From the NCBI GenBank assembly GCA_002068375.1, contig MVZL01000011.1, forward strand, positions 1 through 17,518: DNA of 17,518 nt, read 5' to 3'. Position 1 is the first letter of the stretch. Every line of letters starts with the position of its first letter. The translations under genes were made by a program, and so were the position numbers. Of the stretch, positions 7,703 to 15,187 are shown one piece after another. The stretch is from Tenericutes bacterium ADurb.BinA155. GTDB lineage: Bacteria > Bacillota_I > Bacilli_A > RFN20 > CAG-826. The notes beneath the pieces are model-generated. The model was not told where the DNA came from, did no database searches, and was given only the letters and a program-made list of their open reading frames with translations.

Positions 7703-9088
7703 ATGGCAAAAGGGCCCTTAGGTAAATTTGTAGCGGAACGCCGGAAGGCCTTGAATCTCCGCCAAAGCGATTTGGCGGATGCCCTCGGCTACACCACCCA
7801 AGCCATCAGCAAGTTTGAGGCGGGTGAATCGCAGATCGCCATCGCGGTCTTACCGAATTTGGCGAACCTCCTTCATCTCTCAATCGATGATCTTTTTGCC
7901 CAGAGCATTCCGAGCGAACCCGTTACCAAGAAAAACGAAAAAATCGATGAGGCCTTGGTGGCGACTAACCTCGCGACTTTGCGGAAGCTGAACCATCTTT
8001 CGTTATCGGAAGAAGCGTCGATTGCTGAAGTCAGTAAGCGGACCATCATCCATTATGAACGCGGGGACTCGGCCCCTTCCTTTGATGTTTTGGACCGACT
8101 TTTGAGTCATTTCAATGTCACCCCCTCGCTCTTTTTCTATTCGGTCTTAAAATCCCCAGAAGTTAGTCCGACCGTTCTTTCGGAAAAACCAAAATCCAAA
8201 AAGAAGTGGCTGATCCCGGTGATCGCGATTCTTCTCATCGCTTTAGCAACCGGCATTACCGTTCCGCTCGTTCTTCAAAACCAAAAAGCCCAAAAGTCGG
8301 GGACCAGCTCTTCGACCTCTTTGATCTCTACATCGGAGTCCACCGCTTCTTCTCAATCTTCGGAGTCCAGTTCGTCCTCAGAATTTAGCGTTCCGACCGA
8401 AGATCTCTCGAGCGACTTCCCAGGTTTGAAGGCCCTTTTAATTGCGATCGATGGTTCCACCGTCCAAAAAGAACTCGCGATCGGAACTCATCCGATTGTC
8501 TTAACTCCCTACCCCGCCGACTATTTTAACGACACCAATTACACGATCAGCTACAGTCTCAACAATGTCTACATCGATCAAACCACCATCGAAGGCACCG
8601 GAACTTTAAGCGGCCGGAATTTGGTGATTGGGGAGCAAGAATATGGCGATGACGCCACGAACGGGGTCGTTATCACTTTGACCAACCAATCCAGCCAAAA
8701 AACGTATCAATTGGCCCATTATTTCAGTCTTTATCAACCGAAGGTCTTAGATCAAACTTCCTTTCCCAATATCATCACGGCTTTTGCCCGGAACGGCGAA
8801 ACCCAATTCATCGAAGCTAAAGTCGGTGAAACTTTTGAGATGGAGTTTCAAGCGGTGATGAAGGAAGGAACGACTTTTGATCCCGCTCTTTATTCCATTA
8901 CCAGAACCAACGGCACCGAATTCCAATACCAAAGCCAAACCGGAACGGGAACCGACCATCTCGTCTTAACCTACAAAGTCATCAAAATCCCTTCTTCCTA
9001 TTTCGATACCGCAAGCTTCATCATCACGAACAATCAAACCTACGCGAAGTTTTATTCCCGCTTCCTCCGAATTCACGTTCCCTCATAA
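7703..9088 (+). CDS. Membrane-anchored transcription regulator with two XRE-type HTH domains and an extracytoplasmic domain
   Basis: A 461-residue protein with an unusual order of parts. Residues 8-66 are an XRE/Cro-CI helix-turn-helix (RQSDLADALGYTTQAISKFEAGES). Residues 84-145 are a second, diverged copy (SLSEEASIAEVSKRTIIHYERGDS). After a basic KSKKK comes one transmembrane helix at about 169-191, a Ser/Thr-rich linker (200-228), and about 230 residues outside the membrane with mainly beta-type, Asn/Thr/Tyr-rich sequence. The N-terminus should be inside (binding DNA) and the C-terminus outside, so the protein could pass an envelope signal directly to DNA without a kinase. I do not recognise the external domain. 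The start ATG is fixed by the HTH boundary; its ribosome site is poor (AGGG very near the ATG). It lies divergent to the SRP RNA gene and upstream of two small plus-strand genes that end at a shared terminator. Confidence 0.85.
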   Translation: MAKGPLGKFVAERRKALNLRQSDLADALGYTTQAISKFEAGESQIAIAVLPNLANLLHLSIDDLFAQSIPSEPVTKKNEKIDEALVATNLATLRKLNHLSLSEEASIAEVSKRTIIHYERGDSAPSFDVLDRLLSHFNVTPSLFFYSVLKSPEVSPTVLSEKPKSKKKWLIPVIAILLIALATGITVPLVLQNQKAQKSGTSSSTSLISTSESTASSQSSESSSSSEFSVPTEDLSSDFPGLKALLIAIDGSTVQKELAIGTHPIVLTPYPADYFNDTNYTISYSLNNVYIDQTTIEGTGTLSGRNLVIGEQEYGDDATNGVVITLTNQSSQKTYQLAHYFSLYQPKVLDQTSFPNIITAFARNGETQFIEAKVGETFEMEFQAVMKEGTTFDPALYSITRTNGTEFQYQSQTGTGTDHLVLTYKVIKIPSSYFDTASFIITNNQTYAKFYSRFLRIHVPS

Positions 9089-9172
9089 TTCTATCAACTG
9101 AATTTCACCGCTTTTGTCGTTTTCATTGATTGAGGCATGGCCCCGCTTTTTGTATTGTTTGGGTATCCGGAT

Positions 9173-9218
9173 CAGAGACTCATGATCTCTGGAGATGCAT
9201 CTCCTCGTTTAAGGAGAT
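9173..9218 (+). promoter_or_regulatory. Structured leader that can hide the ribosome binding site of the small HTH gene
   Basis: Three hairpins lie in a row. Stem 1 is CAGAGA (9173-9178) with TCTCTG (9186-9191). Stem 2 is the perfect palindrome GGAGATGCATCTCC (9191-9204). Stem 3 is ATCTCCT (9199-9205) with AGGAGAT (9212-9218), loop CGTTTA. Stem 3 buries the only Shine-Dalgarno site (AGGAG) of the gene starting at 9223. Stems 2 and 3 share 9199-9204, so they exclude each other: forming stem 2 frees the ribosome site. This looks like an RNA switch or thermosensor-type element; the palindrome could equally be a DNA operator. No known riboswitch class was recognised. Upstream, 9089-9172 shows only a weak terminator-like stem and a doubtful TTGATT -35 box. 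Confidence 0.5.
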
Positions 9219-9222
9219 ACTT

Positions 9223-9444
9223 ATGAAGACGAATAAGACCCAAGCCGTGCTTTTGATGTACCAGATCCTCGTAGAAAAAGGTCAACTCCAGAAGTCGGAG
9301 ATCTTGGAACGCTTAACGATCAATAGTCTGACTTTTAAGCGTTACATCAGCGAACTCCGTTGCTTCTTTGCGAATTTCGACCCGATTCATGATGTGGTCT
9401 ATGACCGAAAAAGCGATAGTTATCTTTTCGTAAAAGCCAATTAG
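9223..9444 (+). CDS. Small winged-helix-like (HTH) protein
   Basis: A 73-residue protein, MKTNKTQAVLLMYQILVEKG onward, with the pattern of a short winged helix: helix 1 (AVLLMYQILVEKG, 8-20), helix 2 (QKSEILERL, 23-31), a recognition helix (NSLTFKRYISELRCFF, 34-49) and a wing-like hairpin (DVVYDRKSDSYLFVKAN, 57-73). This resembles the N-terminal HTH module of DeoR/HTH_11 and WYL-type regulators, but the ligand domain is absent, so it is either a minimal DNA-binding protein or an antagonist of a larger regulator. The ATG at 9223 is chosen because AGGAG sits 6-10 nt upstream; the open frame continues upstream to 9130, but that part encodes the leader hairpins and has no ribosome site. It lies 134 nt after the double-HTH regulator gene and 82 nt before a membrane protein gene, all on the same strand. 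Confidence 0.75.
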   Translation: MKTNKTQAVLLMYQILVEKGQLQKSEILERLTINSLTFKRYISELRCFFANFDPIHDVVYDRKSDSYLFVKAN

Positions 9445-9482
9445 GGCCAAGCCTGAAAGTTTTCGATCGTTAGCTCTCTTCC

Positions 9483-9501
9483 TCCGTTTCCCCGAAGCGG
9501 A
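9483..9501 (+). other. Hairpin between the small HTH gene and the membrane protein gene
   Basis: TCCGTTTC (9483-9490) and GAAGCGGA (9494-9501) form an 8-bp stem with one T-G pair and a CCC loop. No T-run follows, only an A-run, so it is not a plain plus-strand terminator. It may mark an mRNA processing point or protect the downstream message. Confidence 0.4.
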
Positions 9502-9512
9502 ACCCATAAAAA

Positions 9513-9518
9513 AAGGAG
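9513..9518 (+). promoter_or_regulatory. Ribosome binding site that fixes a TTG start
   Basis: AAGGAG lies 8 nt before the TTG at 9527. No ATG or GTG lies at a suitable distance, so this site is the reason for accepting the TTG start of the membrane protein that follows. Confidence 0.7.
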
Positions 9519-9526
9519 TTCTTATT

Positions 9527-10033
9527 TTGAACAAATCCCGTGTCTTCAACGTTTTGGCTCTCCTCATCGGACTCACCAATTTCATCTGGATGGCGTTGCC
9601 GGTGGCCCTCTTATCAAAGACCACCTGTGGCACCTATGGTTGCAATACCGGCGATGGCGATGCAATGGCCAACTTCTACCAGTATGCCTTCGGCCAAAAT
9701 GGGGCCAACGCCATCATTGTCCTTGCGATCAGCTTCGTCATGATGGTGATCGGACTCATTCTCACCTTCATTGCCCTTTTCGGCGAACGCTATGTCTATG
9801 GAATGAGCAATTGGAAAATCGCGCTCATCGTGGCGGCCTCCTTCTTTGGAGTCGCCAGCATTTTCGCCTATGCCGGAATTCCATCGATCATCGATGAAGC
9901 CGTCAAAATCTCGAGTTCCTCGTATTACGCGACCGCCACCACAATCAAATTCTGGTGCAGCGGAACCACGGTGCCGGCCCTTCTCGATTTTTGCACCCTC
10001 TTCTGCATCCTCAGCGTCGTCTTAGACCGCTAA
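9527..10033 (+). CDS. Small four-helix membrane protein of unknown function
   Basis: A 168-residue hydrophobic protein starting at TTG with a good AAGGAG site. Four likely transmembrane helices lie at about 6-29, 60-85, 97-116 and 149-165. The first external loop carries a Cys pair (Cys34, Cys39, in TCGTYGC) that could form a disulfide or bind metal, and two further Cys lie near the fourth helix. I recognise no family, and there are no catalytic motifs. It is last in a plus-strand cassette with the double-HTH transmembrane regulator and the small HTH protein and is followed within 14 nt by a strong terminator. Its position suggests that it may be a target or sensory partner of those regulators; this is inference only. 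Confidence 0.75.
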   Translation: MNKSRVFNVLALLIGLTNFIWMALPVALLSKTTCGTYGCNTGDGDAMANFYQYAFGQNGANAIIVLAISFVMMVIGLILTFIALFGERYVYGMSNWKIALIVAASFFGVASIFAYAGIPSIIDEAVKISSSSYYATATTIKFWCSGTTVPALLDFCTLFCILSVVLDR

Positions 10034-10046
10034 TCGACAGCCACAT

Positions 10047-10081
10047 AAAAAGCTCGTGAGCTTTGCACCCACGAGCTTTTT
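10047..10081. terminator. Bidirectional rho-independent terminator
   Basis: AAAAAGCTCGTG (10047-10058) pairs perfectly with CACGAGCTTTTT (10070-10081) over 12 bp, with an 11-nt loop. T-runs flank the GC core on both strands, so it ends the plus-strand membrane protein gene and the minus-strand serS operon, which converge here. Confidence 0.92.
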
Positions 10082-10086
10082 TAGCG

Positions 10087-11370
10087 TTATTTCTTAATCG
10101 GTTTCAAGACCGAGAGGCCGCCCATGAAGGGACGAAGCACTTCCGGAATGATCACCGAGCCATCGGCTTGCTGGAACTGCTCTAGGATCGCCGGGAAGAC
10201 CCGGGAGGTCGCGAGCCCCGAACCATTGAGGGTGTGGCAATAATGGACTTTGCCTTGGTGATCCTTGTAGCGGATCATGCCACGGCGCGCCTGGTAATCG
10301 CGGGCGTTAGAGACGCTCGAGACTTCCTTATAGATCTTCATCGAGGGGATGTAGACCTCAATATCGTAAGTCCGGGCCATCGAGTGCGAGCAATCGCCGG
10401 CGGCGAGCTTATCGACTTGGTAGCAAAGGCCTAAGCCTTCAACCAACTTCTTCGCTTTGTTCACGAGTTCATCGAAGGCGGCATCGCTGCCATCATCGGT
10501 GGTGTATTGGACCATTTCGACCTTGTTGAACTGGTAGCCCCGGACCATCCCGCGTTCATCGGCGTGATAGCTTAAGCTTTCGTTGCGATAGCATGGGGTA
10601 TAGGCGAAGAACTTCTTCGGCAGATCATCGACCGACAGGATTTCATCGCGGTAGAGGTTCACTAGGGCCGTTTCGGCGGTCGGAAGCATGAACTTCTTCG
10701 GATTGGTTCCATCGACCCAGAAGACGTCGTTGATGAACTTCGGGAATTGCCCGGCGGTATAGCCGCTTTGTTCATTGAGCATATGGGGCGGAAGAATGAA
10801 GGTATAACCATCGGCGAGGTGGCAGGCGATGAAGTAATTGAGCAAGGCCCATTCGAGCTGGGCGCCGAGTCCGGTATAAATCCAGCAACCCGAACCGGAG
10901 ATCTTGACCCCGCGGACGTAATCGATGAGGCCTAAGCTCTCTTCGAGTTCGACGTGGTTTTTCGGTTTAAAGCCATCAAAAGTCGGCTCTTTTCCAAAAT
11001 GGTAGATCGGATGGTTGGCTTCTTTGCCGCCCGCGGCGAGATCGGGATCCGGCATATTCGGCAGGACTTCGATCAGGGCCTTAAGCTGGGCCTCAACTTC
11101 GGCCAACTTGGCTTCGTTTTCCTTATTGGCCGCGGCGAGAGCCTTCACTTTGGTGAAGATGCTTTGGACATCGCCCCCGGCTTTTTTCACCTGGGGGACC
11201 GAGGCCGAGAGTTTATTCTGTTCGGCTTTATTGGTTTCGGTCGCCTTTAAAAGGTCGAGGCGTTGCTGCGAAAGTTCAATGATGGGTTTCGGATCGAAAT
11301 CCCAGCCTTTCTTCGCTAACGCTTCCTTCACGTATTCCGGCTTCTCTAGGATGATTTTGACATCGATCAT
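10087..11370 (-). CDS. serS: Seryl-tRNA synthetase
   Basis: A 427-residue class II enzyme that charges tRNA-Ser (and tRNA-Sec where present) with serine. The N-terminal 28-105 region is the antiparallel helical arm (KATETNKAEQNKLSASVPQV, ANKENEAKLAEVEAQLKAL) that grips the long variable arm of tRNA-Ser. The catalytic domain follows: LPTAETALVNLYRDEI, motif 2 at about 260-285 (with Arg262 and Glu264), and motif 3 NGSGLATSRVFPAILEQ with Arg390, ending in the standard IIPEVLRPFMGG. The motif 2 loop reads ESLSYHADERG where most bacterial enzymes have EAGSAGRDTRG, an unusual divergence. The start ATG overlaps the stop of the glycosyltransferase gene (ATGA, 4 nt), and its AAGGAGG site lies inside that gene. 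It is last in the recF-gyrB-gyrA operon, ending at the bidirectional terminator. Confidence 0.95.
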   Translation of the reverse strand: MIDVKIILEKPEYVKEALAKKGWDFDPKPIIELSQQRLDLLKATETNKAEQNKLSASVPQVKKAGGDVQSIFTKVKALAAANKENEAKLAEVEAQLKALIEVLPNMPDPDLAAGGKEANHPIYHFGKEPTFDGFKPKNHVELEESLGLIDYVRGVKISGSGCWIYTGLGAQLEWALLNYFIACHLADGYTFILPPHMLNEQSGYTAGQFPKFINDVFWVDGTNPKKFMLPTAETALVNLYRDEILSVDDLPKKFFAYTPCYRNESLSYHADERGMVRGYQFNKVEMVQYTTDDGSDAAFDELVNKAKKLVEGLGLCYQVDKLAAGDCSHSMARTYDIEVYIPSMKIYKEVSSVSNARDYQARRGMIRYKDHQGKVHYCHTLNGSGLATSRVFPAILEQFQQADGSVIIPEVLRPFMGGLSVLKPIKK

Positions 11371-12395
11371 GGGATGATGTCCTCCTTCTTTTGATCTTCT
11401 AATAACGAAGTGTAGACCGCCTTGAGTTTCTTCGCGAGATTGGGCAAGGCGTTCTGCTTCGCGATCAGATACCCCGCCATTATAGTCGACTTAACTTCGC
11501 CTTTCGAGAGGCTCTCAATCAGCTTAGCGGCTTTGCCGGGGGAAGCCGCGATATAACAATTCTCTTTATTCTTCAAAATCGGATTGAACCGTTGATCGCC
11601 ATAGGCCACCACTTGGGTCTTGGCGGCGAAGGCATCATAGAGGGTGGTGCAATCGGGGTGGGCCTCATCGAGTAAGAGGTAGGCGGAGGCGTTAAGCATA
11701 GCGGAACGGTAGACATCATCCTCCGCGATCGGATTGAAGAGGAGATTCTTCGGGGCGTGCCGCTTGTAATGGTTCAACAAGAAAGGGCTAAAGGCCCCGT
11801 GCTTTTTGGTTCCAAAAAAGAAGAATTTCACGCTGGGGCAGCCTAAGGCGATGCTCTTCAGCTTTTCGATCAGTTCATGATCGCCATAGTCGCCGCAGCT
11901 CATCACGTACTTCTCTTCGTCCCGGACCCCGTAGTAGCGTTTGAACACGTTCCGTTCCGCGGTATTGGCGAACTCAAAACGCGAGAGGTTCACGCAAGGC
12001 GGAAGCACTTTGACGGGGGCCGTGAGCTTGTTTTCGTTAAGGGAAGAAGCCACCGCATCATTGGGCACGAGAATCAGATCGGCTTTAGAAAGAGCCCGAA
12101 GGCTTTTGGCCTTCAGGCTGGGTTTGCCGTTACTTGGATAGTCAAAGAAACGGGCATTCGGATCGTTTTCGCTATAGCCAAGCGAGAAGACAACTTTGTA
12201 GCCATCGCCATGGGCATCGTTCGCTTTGTTTTCGTCATCGGGCGAAAGGAAGTGAACGATATCGGGCAAGGCCAAGAAGTTATCGACCCAGGTCACGTCG
12301 GCGAGTTCGCAGGCACCCTTCAAGGTTTTCCTTAAGCGGGTGCCTTCGTAGACGTCATGGCCTTTCGGCGGTTGGTAATAGATGAAGACTTTCAT
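11367..12395 (-). CDS. Predicted GT-B glycosyltransferase (family 4-like)
   Basis: A 342-residue soluble protein that fits a two-domain GT-B fold. The N-terminal part begins MKVFIYYQPP and contains a LPDIVHFLS strand (43-51) and ADLILVPNDAVASSL (105-119), followed by VKVLPPCVNLSRF (128-140), which matches the PPGVDLxRF hinge of GT4 enzymes. The C-terminal nucleotide-sugar domain has KNLLFNPIAEDDVYRSAMLNAS and LLLDEAHPDCTTLYDAFAAKTQVVAYG (241-266), the place of the GT4 E-x7-E motif, here degenerate (second Glu replaced by Asp254). Donor and acceptor are unknown; glycolipid or capsule synthesis are options, and reduced activity is possible. It starts at an ATG overlapping the gyrA stop (TGATG) with no Shine-Dalgarno site, so translation probably depends on ribosomes arriving from gyrA. 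It then overlaps serS by 4 nt. Confidence 0.75.
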   Translation of the reverse strand: MKVFIYYQPPKGHDVYEGTRLRKTLKGACELADVTWVDNFLALPDIVHFLSPDDENKANDAHGDGYKVVFSLGYSENDPNARFFDYPSNGKPSLKAKSLRALSKADLILVPNDAVASSLNENKLTAPVKVLPPCVNLSRFEFANTAERNVFKRYYGVRDEEKYVMSCGDYGDHELIEKLKSIALGCPSVKFFFFGTKKHGAFSPFLLNHYKRHAPKNLLFNPIAEDDVYRSAMLNASAYLLLDEAHPDCTTLYDAFAAKTQVVAYGDQRFNPILKNKENCYIAASPGKAAKLIESLSKGEVKSTIMAGYLIAKQNALPNLAKKLKAVYTSLLEDQKKEDIIP

Positions 12396-15169
12396 CAGAT
12401 ATCGTCGTTACCATCCCCGTCATCCTTTTTCTCAAGATCTTCATCGAGAGTATCCGGAGTCACGGGTTTTTCGTCTTTTAAGGTCGCATCGACCGGGGCG
12501 GCATCCGCCGGGGTCTCTTCGCCTTCAACGGCTTCGTCATCGGTGCCATCATCTTCGCCCGGCTCTTGGTGCGGGACGATCGATAAGGAAGCAACGCGTT
12601 GCTTATCTTCGAGGTTGATGATCTTGACGCCTTGGGTATTGCGGCCCGCGATCTTCACTTCCGAAAGCGGAGTCCGGATCACGATGCCTTGTTGGGTAAT
12701 GACCAAGAGATCTTCGTCGCCTTCAACCGCGCGGACGGCGACAAGTTTGCCGTTCTTCGGGGTCACTTTCACCGTCGTGACGCCTTTGGCGCCCCGTTTG
12801 GTGAGACGATAGCCATCATAGTGGCGGCCATCGGGCAGGTCGGTATCTTTGGCATAGCTCATCTTGCCATAGCCTAAGCTCGTGAGAACCAAGATCATGT
12901 GGCCTTCGTCCGAGGTGGTGACGCCGATGATCTCGGAGCCATCCTTCAGATTCATGCCGGTAACGCCCGCCGCGGTCCGTCCCATCGTCCGAACATCGGA
13001 CTCTAAGAACGAGCAGAGTTTGCCATTGCTGGAAGCGAGCGAAATATAGCAGTTCCCCGTGGTGTGTTTCACATCATAGAGGGTATCGCCTTCGCGTAAG
13101 CCCACCGCGATCTTGCCATTGGTGTGGATCGAGGCGAACTCGGTGAGCGCGGTGCGTTTCACGACGCCATGCTCGGTCACGAAGAAGAGGAAATCGCTCT
13201 CGGGGTAAGAATCGCACGGGAGGATCGCCACGATCTTTTCGTTTTGATCGAGGTTCAAGAAGTTCACGACCGGCATTCCTTTGCCGATCCGGCCCGAATC
13301 CGGGATCTGATAACCCCGCATCCGGTAAACTTTGCCGATCGAACTGAAGAAGAGAATATCGGTATGGGTCTTCGTGTGCTTCATGAGCTTCACGATGTCG
13401 CCCGAAGTGGTCTTGATGCCGGTGATGCCGTGGCCGCCGCGGTGTTGAGCCGAGAAGGTGTCATCATCCATCCGCTTCAAATAACCGTTGTTGGTCAAGA
13501 CGACCAAGATGTTCTTTTGCGGGATCAGGTCTTCGTTTTCGATGTCGCCGGCTTCGTCGGTGATCTCAGTCATTCTCTCGTCGCCGAATTTCGCTTTGAC
13601 TTCGAGGAGCTCTTTGATCATCTGTTCGATGATGTTGTCGCGGCTGGACAGCAAACGATTGTACTCGGTGATGTTCTTCTCTAATTCGGCTTTTTCGGCT
13701 AAGAGCTTATCTTGCTCCATCCCCTGTAAACGCCGTAAGGTCATCGCCAAAATCGCATCGATTTGCGGTTGGGTGAGGCCAAAACGCTCATGGAGTTTAT
13801 TCGCCGATTCTTCATCGGTCTTCGATCCGCGGATGATGTGGATGACTTCGTCGATGTTGTCGTGGGCGAGCAATAAGCCTTCCACGATGTGAAGCCGATC
13901 GGAATCCCGCTTTAATAAGAATTTGGTCCGATGGGTTAAGACCCGAACCTGGAACTCGATGTAATCCTTGATGATCTTATCGACCGGAAGGATCGCCGGG
14001 GCTCCATCTTCAAGGCAGAGGTTGATGATGCCGAAGCTGGTCTGAAGTTGCGTGTGCTTGAGTAAATTATTCGCGACGACTTCCGGGATGCAATCCTTGC
14101 GGATTTCAATCACGACCCGGATACCTTCCTTGTTCGATTCATCGCGGACATCGGTGATGCCGTCGATGACTTTCGCCCGAACGAGATCGGCGATGTTTTC
14201 GATCATCAAAGCTTTATTGACCTGATACGGGATCTCGGTGACGATGATGCGGGATTTGCCGTTATCCATCTCTTCGATGTGGTATTTGCTCCGGATCATG
14301 ATCGAACCTTGGCCAGTCGTATAGGCATCCATGATGCCCTTACGACCTAAAATCGTGCCGCCCGAGGGGAAATCCGGTCCCGGTAAATATTGCTGCATGA
14401 TTTCGAGCGGAGTGAGATTCGGATTCTTGGCGACCGCGATGGTCGCGTCGATCGATTCCGACATATTGTGCGGAGCCATGTTGGTCGCCATGCCGACCGC
14501 GATGCCTTGCGAGCCGTTCACGAGTAAGTTCGGGAAACGGCAGGGCAAAACTTCGGGTTCGGTTAAGGTGCCATCGTAGTTATCGACAAAATTCACGGTA
14601 TCGCAATCGATATCGCGGACCATTTCGAGCGAGAGCTTGTTCATTCTCGCCTCGGTGTAACGCATGGCGGCGGGTTCGTCGCCATCGATGGAACCGAAGT
14701 TACCGTGGCCGTCCGCCAAGGTGTAACGCATTGAGAACGGCTGCGCGAGCCGAACGAGGGTGAGATAAAGGGCCGAATCGCCGTGCGGGTGATATTTGCC
14801 CATGACGTCGCCGACGATACGCGCGCATTTCACATACGGCTTATTGGGGAGAACGCCTTCTTCGTTCATGCCGAAGATGATCCGGCGCTGAACGGGTTTA
14901 AGGCCATCGCGGACATCCGGAATCGCCCGGGCGACAATGACCGACATCGAATAGTCAAGGAACGCGGTCTTGACTTCACCGGCGACATCGCGGTCGATTA
15001 AGCCCGGAATGACACCAGAAACCGCCGCGTCGTGGCCGAACATCGCATCGTCGCTTTGCTGGCCTTCGTGGGAGATGTGCTTCTCGTCGCTGGCGGTGCC
15101 TTCATGGTTATCGTCATCGGCATTCGCCGGGGTTTGCCCGTCGATTTTCTTGTTATCGTCGTTATCCAT
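12395..15169 (-). CDS. gyrA: DNA gyrase subunit A
   Basis: The breakage-reunion subunit of gyrase, which introduces negative supercoils with GyrB. It is 924 residues, about 100 longer than the Bacillus protein. The core starts near residue 57 (DYSMSVIVARAIPDVRDGLKP at 72-92); the quinolone-resistance region is HPHGDSALYLTLVRLAQPF (127-145); the catalytic tyrosine is Tyr171 in RYTEARM. The GyrA box appears as QHRGGHG (575-581) at the start of the C-terminal beta-pinwheel, which marks it as GyrA rather than ParC. Two acidic additions are present: about 50 residues at the N-terminus and about 65 at the C-terminus (rich in Asp and Glu). At E. coli position 87 the usual Asp or Glu is Leu136. The start is backed by AAGGAGG (15179-15185) 9 nt upstream; it lies 18 nt after gyrB and overlaps the next gene by 1 nt. 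Confidence 0.98.
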   Translation of the reverse strand: MDNDDNKKIDGQTPANADDDNHEGTASDEKHISHEGQQSDDAMFGHDAAVSGVIPGLIDRDVAGEVKTAFLDYSMSVIVARAIPDVRDGLKPVQRRIIFGMNEEGVLPNKPYVKCARIVGDVMGKYHPHGDSALYLTLVRLAQPFSMRYTLADGHGNFGSIDGDEPAAMRYTEARMNKLSLEMVRDIDCDTVNFVDNYDGTLTEPEVLPCRFPNLLVNGSQGIAVGMATNMAPHNMSESIDATIAVAKNPNLTPLEIMQQYLPGPDFPSGGTILGRKGIMDAYTTGQGSIMIRSKYHIEEMDNGKSRIIVTEIPYQVNKALMIENIADLVRAKVIDGITDVRDESNKEGIRVVIEIRKDCIPEVVANNLLKHTQLQTSFGIINLCLEDGAPAILPVDKIIKDYIEFQVRVLTHRTKFLLKRDSDRLHIVEGLLLAHDNIDEVIHIIRGSKTDEESANKLHERFGLTQPQIDAILAMTLRRLQGMEQDKLLAEKAELEKNITEYNRLLSSRDNIIEQMIKELLEVKAKFGDERMTEITDEAGDIENEDLIPQKNILVVLTNNGYLKRMDDDTFSAQHRGGHGITGIKTTSGDIVKLMKHTKTHTDILFFSSIGKVYRMRGYQIPDSGRIGKGMPVVNFLNLDQNEKIVAILPCDSYPESDFLFFVTEHGVVKRTALTEFASIHTNGKIAVGLREGDTLYDVKHTTGNCYISLASSNGKLCSFLESDVRTMGRTAAGVTGMNLKDGSEIIGVTTSDEGHMILVLTSLGYGKMSYAKDTDLPDGRHYDGYRLTKRGAKGVTTVKVTPKNGKLVAVRAVEGDEDLLVITQQGIVIRTPLSEVKIAGRNTQGVKIINLEDKQRVASLSIVPHQEPGEDDGTDDEAVEGEETPADAAPVDATLKDEKPVTPDTLDEDLEKKDDGDGNDDI

Positions 15170-15187
15170 TTTGTGTTTCCTCCTTCA

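Noticed and set aside
8300..8400. Ser codon-rich tract as a DNA repeat
   Set aside because: The tract uses mixed serine codons with no regular DNA unit; it is a protein linker rather than a tandem repeat.
9131..9151. Terminator-like stem GAGGC-ATG-GCCCC followed by GCTTTTT
   Set aside because: The stem is five pairs with an A-C mismatch and a three-base loop, too weak to call a terminator for the double-HTH gene.
9130..9222. Longer N-terminus for the small HTH protein
   Set aside because: The extra 31 codons cover the leader hairpins and have no ribosome site, while the ATG at 9223 has a good AGGAG.
13124..13684. A 186-codon plus-strand open frame opposite gyrA
   Set aside because: It is antisense to a well-conserved part of gyrA with no start signals; codon bias of the true gene explains the open frame.
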